Of a stretch of DNA of 64,000 bases, positions 17,991 through 25,204 are shown piece after piece; the stretch's first letter is position 1, and each line of letters begins with the position of its first letter. The DNA is from Acidithiobacillus ferridurans (lineage in GTDB: Bacteria > Pseudomonadota > Gammaproteobacteria > Acidithiobacillales > Acidithiobacillaceae): NCBI RefSeq assembly GCF_003966655.1, contig NZ_AP018795.1, forward strand, positions 1,392,001 to 1,456,000, written 5' to 3'. The position numbers and the translations under genes were made by a program. The notes under the pieces are model-generated. The model ran no database searches. It was not told the DNA's origin and saw only the letters and a list, made by a program, of their open reading frames with translations.

Positions 17991-18435
17991 TGACCTGATA
18001 GATGCGGGTTTCCGGTTCGGGAGGAAAAATCACGATCTGTCGGCCTTGCACCTCGTACTGATAGCCGTATGCCGCGCGAATCGCCCGCAGGGCATTTCCC
18101 AGGGTAACATGATGCAGGTTAAGGGTGAGACTACCAGCGACCTTAGGGGAAAGAATGACATTCTGGCCCGAGCTCATCCCCAGCCCCATGAATACCTCCC
18201 GGGCAGGCGCATTCTGAACCACCAGATCGAAGCGTTTCTGCAGGGGCGGGGATCGACGCGGGATCAGGCTGCCCACCGGTGGCAATAGCGCCTGTTGCAC
18301 GGCGGCGGGCGGCGGACGTAACGCCGCCTTGGTCGGTTTTGGTAGCAGGGCGCTCGCGGGATTATCGGGTACCGTTTGGCAACCTGCCAGCCAGATGCAA
18401 CCCATCAGTATTGCCCACTGTTTGCGCATAATCAT
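17986..18435 (-). pseudogene. mshL: mshL secretin, 5' fragment (lipoprotein N-terminus)
   Basis: The fragment encodes a signal peptide with lipobox LAGC (Cys about residue 19), a Pro-rich linker, and the secretin N-domain (VLSPKVAGSLTLNLHHVTL, then ALRAIRAAYGYQYEV). Coding sense ends at IYQVNY; the IS then adds a short tail and a stop at 17959. An intact gene would continue with LDIARS, found at the other IS border. The ATG at 18435 overlaps the mshK stop; an ATG at 18429 is an alternative. The truncated lipoprotein would lack the whole pore domain. Confidence 0.92.
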
Positions 18436-18734
18436 TTCTCTTCACTCGGGTTGGTAGAACCGCCGATGACCAGCCGCAGCCTTTTGGATCCCTCTCCCAA
18501 AATCACCCAACCGGCGCCCACAGCGATAAGGCGATAGGGTCCGATCTGACTTCCCAAGGGGTACAGGCGGCCGTTGAGAATAGCTACGGGCACCTGCCCG
18601 CCGGTCAGCGTGCTATCCAGGACCAGGGAGGCGAGGGGCACGCCACTAGCCCCGGCCCGATAGTCATCGGGACGGGTCGGATTGGGCGTTATCTGTATCT
18701 GGGCGGCCAACAGCAGTCCAAAGAGCGCGCTCAT
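18432..18734 (-). CDS. mshK: MshK-like pilus assembly protein
   Basis: 100 aa from the ATG at 18734, overlapping the mshJ stop (ATGA). It begins with a hydrophobic signal segment (MSALFGLLLAAQ) and then a small domain containing NGRLYPLGSQIGPYRLIAVGAGWVIL, which resembles the PilP/GspC-type beta domain that docks on the secretin. MshK is assigned from size, position between mshJ and mshL, and this motif. Low-complexity sequence makes similarity alone weak. Confidence 0.7.
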   Translation of the reverse strand: MSALFGLLLAAQIQITPNPTRPDDYRAGASGVPLASLVLDSTLTGGQVPVAILNGRLYPLGSQIGPYRLIAVGAGWVILGEGSKRLRLVIGGSTNPSEEK

Positions 18735-19465
18735 GAACCGCCTCCCGCCGCCTTGGGCAGGCCACGCAGCGTCCCGAGGGCGCTCCGGATTTGACCCGCC
18801 GTCAACACCGCCCCTGGTCGGGGCGCGTCCCGGCCGCTCCAAGCGATAGCGTAGGTACGTACATCAATCCGCAGCTCGGCCTTTGGATACTGTATCACGG
18901 TGTAAGTCCACCGACCCCATTGTAAACGCCAGGGCCCTCGCTGCACACTTTGCAGATAGGCAAGCAGGCTGTGAAAATCACCCTGCAGGGTAAGGGAAAC
19001 CCCGCTTTGATACAGACGCGGACCTGTTTTGGCGCTTTTATCCGACGGTAAAGGATATACCTGGGAAGGCGCCAGGGTGTGGAAGCGTACACACTGTACC
19101 CCCGGACGCTCCGTTAACAACGTGCGCAACCAACCATCCAGTTCATCCTGCCGGGGGTAGCGCTGACCGGCCTGGCGCAACTGCTCATCCAGGGTGGCGA
19201 TGATCCGCTGCTGGGCATCCAGGCGCGACTGCGTCTGCAGGGGCGCATTGTGTAACAAGGCCTGGATTTCGCTTTCCACGGCGGTCGCATGACTTTGCTT
19301 CGTCTGCCATTGCTGTTTTTTGGCCTGCAGACGATTTTCCAGGGGTGCCAGCCACAACTGGTAAAACCCGATCAGCAGCACCACGAGCGCGGCGGCCAGT
19401 ACCAGCACGCGTTCGCGCAGGCTGAGCGCGTCGAAGCGGGTGAACCAGTGCCGGAGGGCGTTCAT
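18731..19465 (-). CDS. mshJ: MshJ-like (PilO/GspM-type) pilus protein
   Basis: 244 aa from the ATG at 19465 (ATGA overlap with the upstream gene; the open frame extends further upstream but is not coding). One transmembrane helix (about 22-42, VLVLAAALVVLLIGFYQLW) is followed by a coiled-coil rich in Gln/Leu (about 45-110) and a PilO-like periplasmic domain (VSLTLQGDFHSLLAYLQSVQ). This is the usual plan of alignment-subcomplex proteins that link the inner-membrane platform to the secretin. Named from position and topology. Confidence 0.8.
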   Translation of the reverse strand: MNALRHWFTRFDALSLRERVLVLAAALVVLLIGFYQLWLAPLENRLQAKKQQWQTKQSHATAVESEIQALLHNAPLQTQSRLDAQQRIIATLDEQLRQAGQRYPRQDELDGWLRTLLTERPGVQCVRFHTLAPSQVYPLPSDKSAKTGPRLYQSGVSLTLQGDFHSLLAYLQSVQRGPWRLQWGRWTYTVIQYPKAELRIDVRTYAIAWSGRDAPRPGAVLTAGQIRSALGTLRGLPKAAGGGS

Positions 19466-20106
19466 GGCCACTCCGGCGAACGGGCGGTAGCGCTGATGCG
19501 AAAATCCAGCAGCGCAGCGGATGGGGCGCTGCTGTCGGGGGCCGTGATGCCACTGCTGGCGGTGATCCCGGCCAATGTCAGGCCAGCCAGTGCCGGCTGG
19601 GCATGAAGCCGTTCCACGTAGCGCGGTATGGTCGCCGCCCGCAGAGTGCGTCCTTCCAACACCAACCCGCTGGTGTCGCCACTCATGCGCGTCAGCCAGA
19701 TGCCGGGAACGATGCCACGACCAAGGGCATTGAGCACCTCCGAGGGATTCTGGCTGGCTACATGCAGAGAAAGCAGTTGCAGGAGAAAACGCCGCTCGTC
19801 GATTTCCGCCTGCAGCGCCTGGTGCCGGGTTTCCCACGCAGACTGGGCGCCCGGACCATAGCGCGCGATAAGTTGATCCCGTTGGCTTTGCAGCGCGCTC
19901 AGCCGTTGCTCCTGAGTCGCCAGCAGTTGGGCCTGTTCCTGATTGGCCTGCTGCCAGTACAGGGCCAGTCCGCTGAGGGCCAGAAGCAGGACGCCGAGGA
20001 AAATCAGGCTGAAGCGCGCGGAGAAGGGTACTTGCCGCGATACGAAGCGATCACTGTAGAGATTGACGCGGGCCGGATCGGCCGCTGGCGGCAGTCGCAG
20101 GCTCAT
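19462..20106 (-). CDS. PilN-like MSHA biogenesis protein (MshI2)
   Basis: 214 aa. The short N-terminus contains VNLYSDRF, matching the INLLP-type motif PilN uses to bind PilM. A transmembrane helix (about 32-52) and a heptad coiled-coil (about 55-110, LLATQEQRLSALQSQ) follow, then a PilN ferredoxin-like domain (GIVPGIWLTRMS, LEGRTLRAATIPRYVERL). It would pair with the PilM-like MshI encoded upstream and the PilO-like MshJ downstream to form the alignment complex. ATGA overlaps on both sides. Confidence 0.8.
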   Translation of the reverse strand: MSLRLPPAADPARVNLYSDRFVSRQVPFSARFSLIFLGVLLLALSGLALYWQQANQEQAQLLATQEQRLSALQSQRDQLIARYGPGAQSAWETRHQALQAEIDERRFLLQLLSLHVASQNPSEVLNALGRGIVPGIWLTRMSGDTSGLVLEGRTLRAATIPRYVERLHAQPALAGLTLAGITASSGITAPDSSAPSAALLDFRISATARSPEWP

Positions 20107-21014
20107 GGGGCAGGCAACTCCGCGGCAAAGGCCTGGGCCAGAAGGCAGCGGCTGTCCGCCGGAGAAAGTAATTCCTCGACATGCGCGCAGCGCCGCCCCA
20201 GCAACTCACCCAGCGTCTCCGGCAGCAACTTCGGCGCGCCGCAGAGATAGAGGACGGCGGGCGGCGGGCGGCGGAAACGATTTTCGTAAAAATCCATGGT
20301 GCGCTGCATCTCCAGAGCCAGATCCTCGCTGGCGGCGCGGAAACCTGCGGGATCATCATCGCCGGGAAAGTGCTCAGAACCCAGCGCCAGTGGCCGCCCA
20401 AAACGATAGCTGCCGCCCTGCACCATGGTCAGATGACAACTGCGGGTTTCCACCAACAACAGTCCGACGCCCCCCGCTGCTTCGGGCAGAAGCCAGCATA
20501 AGTCGCGCAATGCGAGATCGATAATGCCCACATAAAAGGGCTGCAGGCCGGCGCCGCGCAAGAGGTCTACCCGCTCCTGGACCACGCTTTCGCGCGCGGC
20601 GACAGCGAAAATCTGTTGGCCTTCGGTGTCGGGTACGGGTATGGCGGCGAGCACCGCCTCCGACACGGGGAAATCCAGCAAATCCGCGAGCTGCCAGCGC
20701 AGGGCGGCCAGCATCTCCCCCGCCGGCACCTTGGGCGCATCCACGACCTGCAGGTTATAGTCCTCCCGGAACAAGTACGTAGCCGCCGGACTGCCAGCCA
20801 GCCCCTGGCTCTGCACGCTGTGGCGTAAGGACTCCAGCAGCAGTTCCCGGTAGCGGCTCGATAACGGATCGATGTCCTGAGCCGTGATCAACTCCGCCTC
20901 GCCATTATGCACACGGACCAGGCAATAACCGTCCCGGCGCAACTCCAGCACCACCGGAGGGCGTTCCCGCCAGCGCCGCAGAACGTCCCGCAGGTCGGCA
21001 TCCCAGAGTTTCAT
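20103..21014 (-). CDS. mshI: MshI, PilM-like cytoplasmic pilus protein
   Basis: 303 aa. No transmembrane segment. It carries PilM/actin-fold features: ALRWQLADLLDFPVSEAVL, AVAARESVVQERVDLLRGAGLQPFYVGI and LCGAPKLLPETLGELLG near the C-terminus. MshI proteins occupy the PilM position, binding the PilN tail on the cytoplasmic face. It follows mshP after 55 bp and overlaps the PilN-like gene by 4 bp, opening a run of seven translationally coupled genes. Confidence 0.85.
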   Translation of the reverse strand: MKLWDADLRDVLRRWRERPPVVLELRRDGYCLVRVHNGEAELITAQDIDPLSSRYRELLLESLRHSVQSQGLAGSPAATYLFREDYNLQVVDAPKVPAGEMLAALRWQLADLLDFPVSEAVLAAIPVPDTEGQQIFAVAARESVVQERVDLLRGAGLQPFYVGIIDLALRDLCWLLPEAAGGVGLLLVETRSCHLTMVQGGSYRFGRPLALGSEHFPGDDDPAGFRAASEDLALEMQRTMDFYENRFRRPPPAVLYLCGAPKLLPETLGELLGRRCAHVEELLSPADSRCLLAQAFAAELPAP

Positions 21015-21069
21015 GTCGTTACGCCCATGGCGGGAGTATTAGCCGAAAACGGCAGAAATTGCCAGATGG

Positions 21070-21795
21070 TCATGGGTTTTCAAGCCAGTAGTTGAGAGTG
21101 GTGGATCCTCCACCCCCGCTGCCGGCGCAGGAATTCGCGAGGCACGTCGTCAGGCCGTTTTTGTCGCAGATTAGAAGCCCAAAAAAGTGGAAACATGAAT
21201 TATCTATACAGTTATTTACGACATTGGGCGCTATGGAGCAAGTTGTTGCGCATTTTTTCAAGCTGTTATCACAGCTACCCAAAAATCCGCCGCAATGGTT
21301 AACGACGCAACTCGTCGCGCAGGCAGCGCAAGCATTTCCTTGTGTCGTAACACCGACGATGACATTTCTCATGGCGGATACCGGTAAATTACCGGGGCCA
21401 AGATCGCCCGCCGGGCAAATTCCCTGGCTGGTGATCTGGTAAGAGGTGGTGGAAGCCGTGCTGGCCGACGAACAAGCCACCGTTGCCGAACAGCCCCCCA
21501 GCCCCGGAATGCTGCCAATGCCCGGACGCGCCGGATTGGGGCTGAAACATTGGCTGGCGGCGCTGCCGGTGGCGGGCGCGATTTGGTATGTCCCCCATTC
21601 CGCCCCGCTTTGGGCCGCCCAGTAGGCGCGGGTGGAGGCGATCTGATAGGCCGTGTTCTGATTGCTCTGAGCGGTGATATAGGCCAAGGCCGCCAGCAGC
21701 AGGGCCAGCACCACCATGATGAATATCACCAGCACCAGGGCCGAGCCCTTTTCTGCGGGCGGTATGGTGGGGCGATTACCCCGTTTGGCCATCAT
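21070..21795 (-). CDS. mshP: MshP-like minor pilin component, cysteine-rich
   Basis: 241 aa. The N-terminus KGSALVLVIFIMVVLALLLAALAYITAQSNQN is a PilX/MshP-type prepilin-like helix with polar residues after it (given here only by its first part, SALVLVIFIMVV). Sixteen cysteines follow, twelve of them in about 65 residues (roughly 157-227), with motifs NACAAC, KKCATTC and NNCIDNSC. An even count in a periplasmic protein suggests disulfides. This density is unusual for MshP. The ATG overlaps the mshO stop (ATGATGG). The family name comes from position after mshO and the N-terminal segment. Confidence 0.75.
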   Translation of the reverse strand: MMAKRGNRPTIPPAEKGSALVLVIFIMVVLALLLAALAYITAQSNQNTAYQIASTRAYWAAQSGAEWGTYQIAPATGSAASQCFSPNPARPGIGSIPGLGGCSATVACSSASTASTTSYQITSQGICPAGDLGPGNLPVSAMRNVIVGVTTQGNACAACATSCVVNHCGGFLGSCDNSLKKCATTCSIAPNVVNNCIDNSCFHFFGLLICDKNGLTTCLANSCAGSGGGGSTTLNYWLENP

Positions 21796-22376
21796 TGGTT
21801 ATTGACCACGGAATAGGCGGAACTGAGGACGGCGATGGCCCGGCTCAGACTGAGGTGGACATCCGCTGCGGGATCGCGGAGGGTCAGCGTCACCGACACG
21901 CCGCTGGCGGTGCTCGCGCTCGATCCTCCCGGAAGTGCGCTGAAAACGCCGCTGGCATTGACCGCCAGCACCTGCGCCGACGGCCAGTTCGGTGTGCTCT
22001 GGGTCAATTGCCCGTTGCTAAAGGCAAAGCCATAGCTACCGGAACAGGCGCTCGCAACGGCGGCACTGGCTGGCGCAACGCAGCGTGTGAAAGAGAGGCT
22101 CGCCCCGCCATTAGGGATGTTTAATGTCCCCGGCTGGGCATTATGCAACTCTCGCGTCATGACCGTCAGTGCCATCCCCCCCTGACTGGCCAGTTCGCCA
22201 GCGGCACGATTGGTCTGGTAGGTTTGCACCGAGCGCACGATGAGCGCCGTCGCGCCCACGGACAAAATGCCGAGGATGACGATGGCCACAATCAGCTCGA
22301 TGAGGGTGAGGCCGCCCTGGGCAAACGCTGCGGCAATAACGGGGCCTGCGGATTGCGGCATTTTATCATTACCCAT
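21792..22376 (-). CDS. mshO: MshO-like minor pilin
   Basis: 194 aa. A prepilin leader ends at QGG and is followed by LTLIELIVAIVILGIL, the class III-like cleavage site and N-terminal helix of a type IV pilin. The Glu at +5 needed for assembly is present. A GGGAGG ribosome-binding site, lying in the last codons of mshD, supports the ATG at 22376. The C-terminal beta domain is Ser/Ala rich with two cysteines. Likely part of the pilus priming complex with MshC, MshD and MshP. Confidence 0.85.
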   Translation of the reverse strand: MGNDKMPQSAGPVIAAAFAQGGLTLIELIVAIVILGILSVGATALIVRSVQTYQTNRAAGELASQGGMALTVMTRELHNAQPGTLNIPNGGASLSFTRCVAPASAAVASACSGSYGFAFSNGQLTQSTPNWPSAQVLAVNASGVFSALPGGSSASTASGVSVTLTLRDPAADVHLSLSRAIAVLSSAYSVVNNQ

Positions 22377-22379
22377 GGG

Positions 22380-22847
22380 CTAACCTCCCGCCTGCGTACC
22401 GTTACCGTTGCCGTTGCCGTTGCCGTTGCCAGGGATCGTGGCACTACCAAAATTATATTTCGTGCGCCACGCCCCCAGGGTGATATCCGCACCGCTGGGG
22501 CCGGTCACCCGAACGGTCAGGTATTCTGCCGTGGCCCCGCTTAATGTAGAAGCACTGCAGGCGACGACGACATCATCATCATTTTGGCTATATGCGGTAT
22601 TGCACGAGTTAGTGCAATTGCAGTTAGAGAAAGGCTGTGCGTACGAGGCCGTCATGGCGGTTTCCAGTGTACCTTGGGCGATGGCCGTGGCCTGCGCCGT
22701 CGGCACCGGATTGGTGCCGAAGCGGCCGTACCAGACCACGGGGATGAGGAGTGCAGCCAAAAAGCCCAGCAGGACCATGGCGATCACCAGTTCGATGAGG
22801 GTAACGCCCTGATCTTCCGCCTTCGCCCCCAACGCCGCAGTACTCAT
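22380..22847 (-). CDS. mshD: MshD-like minor pilin
   Basis: 155 aa from the ATG at 22847. A 14-residue leader ends in Gly before VTLIELVIAMVLLGFLAALL, the pilin helix with Glu5 (shown only in part). Four cysteines lie in a short region (SNCNCTNSC, then VACS), suggesting disulfides. The C-terminus is a Gly-Asn repeat (GNGNGNGNGNG) encoded by a hexanucleotide tandem repeat at 22401-22430. MshD prepilins help initiate pilus assembly. The start overlaps the mshC end by 4 bp. Confidence 0.83.
   Translation of the reverse strand: MSTAALGAKAEDQGVTLIELVIAMVLLGFLAALLIPVVWYGRFGTNPVPTAQATAIAQGTLETAMTASYAQPFSNCNCTNSCNTAYSQNDDDVVVACSASTLSGATAEYLTVRVTGPSGADITLGAWRTKYNFGSATIPGNGNGNGNGNGTQAGG
22401..22430. 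repeat. Hexanucleotide tandem repeat in mshD (5 x GTTGCC, first copy GTTACC)
   Basis: On plus the sequence reads GTTACC followed by four GTTGCC copies; on the coding strand it encodes alternating Gly-Asn near the mshD C-terminus. Unit length is a multiple of three, so slipped-strand changes would add or remove Gly-Asn pairs without a frameshift. Confidence 0.85.
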
Positions 22848-23287
22848 GCGCACGATCCGGCATAGGCCAATCCGGTGGGAGAGATGCACACCACGCGGCT
22901 TTCACCGCCACCGTCGATGAGAGTGATGGGGCTGGTTTGGGTGGCACTGGCCACGCTGCCGGTAGCACTGGTAAAGATAAGGGTAGCGCTGCCCTGGGCG
23001 CTGGCCGGGATGGTGATGGGGTAGCCCTTGCCGCCAGGGGCCGGGAGGTTTTGCCCGGCACTGTTTTGCACCGTCACACTACTCCCCTGAACACTCAGGA
23101 TAATGTTGCCACTGCCCAGCAAGGCTGACTGCCGCGCATATTGTGCCGCGGCAATGACATCTCCCTGCGCAGCATTGGCACTGTAGCCGCCTATCCCCAT
23201 GAAGCGCGGCAAAATCAGCACCGCCAGGATACCGGCTATGATCAGGACGGCAATGACTTCAATGAGGGTGAAGCCGCGCTCGCTCAT
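22844..23287 (-). CDS. mshC: MshC-like minor pilin
   Basis: 147 aa from the ATG at 23287, where AAGGA lies about 7 bp upstream; the frame extends to 23305, but MSERG followed by FTLIEVIAVLIIAGIL gives the classical five-residue prepilin leader. Glu5 is present. The rest (SANAAQGDVIAAAQYARQ, VVCISPTGLAYAGSCA) has two Cys near the end able to form a disulfide loop. MshC sits at position two of the pilin set. Overlaps mshD by 4 bp; 84 bp after mshA. Confidence 0.86.
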   Translation of the reverse strand: MSERGFTLIEVIAVLIIAGILAVLILPRFMGIGGYSANAAQGDVIAAAQYARQSALLGSGNIILSVQGSSVTVQNSAGQNLPAPGGKGYPITIPASAQGSATLIFTSATGSVASATQTSPITLIDGGGESRVVCISPTGLAYAGSCA

Positions 23288-23371
23288 TTGCCTGTCCTTG
23301 TCCATATAACGGACAAGCCAGGGAACGGAGGCTCCCTGGCTTGCTACCCTCCTGTTGCCGGTGAACGGATA

Positions 23372-23851
23372 TTAGGAGCAGTCGGAGGAGTTCGTCGCTA
23401 CAGTAGGCGCCGATCCGGCCCCCACAGAACTGGTGGCCGCCGTATACACCACGTTGCAGCTAGCGGAGTTGCCGGCCGAGGTGGGCCAGAACGTCGCTGC
23501 CGCCGTGGTGGCACTCACACCGAAATTGGTGGTGTCCTGGAGCATGGTGGAGATGCTGGCACCTGTGGGATAGCCAAATGCCAAGGCCACCGTGCCATTA
23601 GTGCCAGCCCCAGGAACGGAAATGGTGCCGCTGGACCCCGTCTGGACAGGCGTGCTGACCAACGCCTTGCTGTAGGCAAGCGCCGCCGCGGCTTGCAGAG
23701 AACCGGAAACGCCCTGCAGCACGCTGCGCCGTGCATCGTTCTGCAGATTGACAAAACGCGGAATGGCAAAAGCGGCGAGAATGCCGAGAATGACGATAAC
23801 CACGATGAGTTCGATCAGGGTGAAACCCTGTTCACTGGAATGCTTTTGCAT
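23372..23851 (-). CDS. mshA: MshA-like major prepilin
   Basis: 159 aa from the ATG at 23851 with AAGGGGG upstream. The leader MQKHSSEQG is nine residues and cleavage gives FTLIELIVVIVILGILAAF, a textbook type IVa pilin helix (shown in part). The globular part is Ala/Ser/Thr rich with a C-terminal disulfide pair (ASCNVV and SSDCS). As first pilin gene with the best leader and its own upstream gap (129 bp, 23852-23980), it is the likely major subunit. No sigma-54 promoter was recognised in that gap. Confidence 0.85.
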   Translation of the reverse strand: MQKHSSEQGFTLIELIVVIVILGILAAFAIPRFVNLQNDARRSVLQGVSGSLQAAAALAYSKALVSTPVQTGSSGTISVPGAGTNGTVALAFGYPTGASISTMLQDTTNFGVSATTAAATFWPTSAGNSASCNVVYTAATSSVGAGSAPTVATNSSDCS

Positions 23852-23980
23852 GACGCCCCCTTGGAGTCTGCGACGTAACATTTTTGTTTACACCCTATAA
23901 CAGAGTCTCATGGTATCACCCTCCGAAAATAGAGTCCATATGCCATGACCAGTTTTATTTGGGTGTTTTTAACGATCCGG

Positions 23981-25204
23981 CTACTGCTTGACCATTTTCA
24001 CCATGTCCCACATCGGCAGGTAAATACCGGCGGCGAGAATGAACACCAGGCCGCCCATGATCACCACCATGATCGGTTCGATACGTGCAGCAAGGCTGTC
24101 CACCTTTTTTTCCACCTCACGCTCATAATAGTCCGCCACCTCGCCCATCATCTCGTCCAGCCCGCCCGTTTCCTCGCCGACCTTGAGCATTTGCAGGACC
24201 AGGGGCGGGAAAAGCCCGGTGGCGGTGGCGCTGCTGTGCAGACTTTCGCCACGTAGAATGGCTCTGGGGAGCGCATCCAGGCGACTCTCTATGAAGCGGT
24301 TGTGAACGGCGCCGACGACTAGTTCCATGCCCTTCAGGATCGGCACGCCGGCGCCGGAAACAAGCTGCAGGGTTCGGCCGAAGCGGGCCATGGCGTCTTC
24401 GAGGATCAGCGGGCCGAAAATAGGGGTGCGCAAAAGGAAACGATCCCAGAGCCAGCGACCGTGTGGTTGGCGGAGGAAGAAGCGAAAACCATAAGTGGCG
24501 GCGACGGCGACCATGAGGATCAGCCACCACCAGGCGACCGTGAAGTTGCTGAAGGCGATGAGCATACGGGTAAAAATGGGCAGAGTGATATGGGCATTGG
24601 CGAACAGCTTGGCAAAAGCGGGAATGACCATGATGTTGAGGATGACCATGGCGACACTCAAAGCGATGGCCACAAAAAGCGGGTAACGAAAAGCCTGGCG
24701 AACACGGGCGAGGGTAATGTCCTCCCGTTCAAGATAACCGGACAGTTGCAGCAATACCTTGTCGAGATTACCGGTGGTCTCACCGACTTCTACCAAGCGA
24801 AGATACAGGGGCTGGAAGACTTTGGGGTAAGCGGCCAAGGCGACGGAGAGCGGCTGACCGTCGCCGAGGGTACGCCGTACCTGGAGAAGTATTTCGCCGA
24901 GGCGGGTCTGTGGACCATGGCTGCTGATCAGGCCTTCTATAGCATTGAGTACCGGAATGCCCGCGTGCAATAGGGCGTAAAGCTGGCGGGAAAAAAGGGC
25001 GAGATCGGCGCGACTGATGGGACGTCTGTTGAGTCGACTCCACAACTGTTCGATACGCACACCTTCGCGCAACTCTTCCACGGTGATGGGGATGAGCTGG
25101 TTACTGCGCAAGGTCTGTGCGACCATCGCACCTTCTCCAGCATCCATGATGCCCTCGCGGAGCTGTCCGTGGTCATCGCGGGCACGATAGCGGAAACGCG
25201 CCAT
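23981..25204 (-). CDS. mshG: MshG/PilC-type inner-membrane platform protein
   Basis: 407 aa from the ATG at 25204, which overlaps the mshE stop (TGATG). Two T2SSF domains are visible: ALFSRQLYALLHAGIPVLNAI followed by YPLFVAIALSVAMVIL, and FGRTLQLVSGAGVPILKGM followed by a C-terminal transmembrane helix ending MWDMVKMVKQ. At least three membrane spans. PilC proteins anchor the assembly ATPase and pilin in the inner membrane. In mshE-mshG-mshA order, as in Vibrio-like loci. Confidence 0.93.
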   Translation of the reverse strand: MARFRYRARDDHGQLREGIMDAGEGAMVAQTLRSNQLIPITVEELREGVRIEQLWSRLNRRPISRADLALFSRQLYALLHAGIPVLNAIEGLISSHGPQTRLGEILLQVRRTLGDGQPLSVALAAYPKVFQPLYLRLVEVGETTGNLDKVLLQLSGYLEREDITLARVRQAFRYPLFVAIALSVAMVILNIMVIPAFAKLFANAHITLPIFTRMLIAFSNFTVAWWWLILMVAVAATYGFRFFLRQPHGRWLWDRFLLRTPIFGPLILEDAMARFGRTLQLVSGAGVPILKGMELVVGAVHNRFIESRLDALPRAILRGESLHSSATATGLFPPLVLQMLKVGEETGGLDEMMGEVADYYEREVEKKVDSLAARIEPIMVVIMGGLVFILAAGIYLPMWDMVKMVKQ

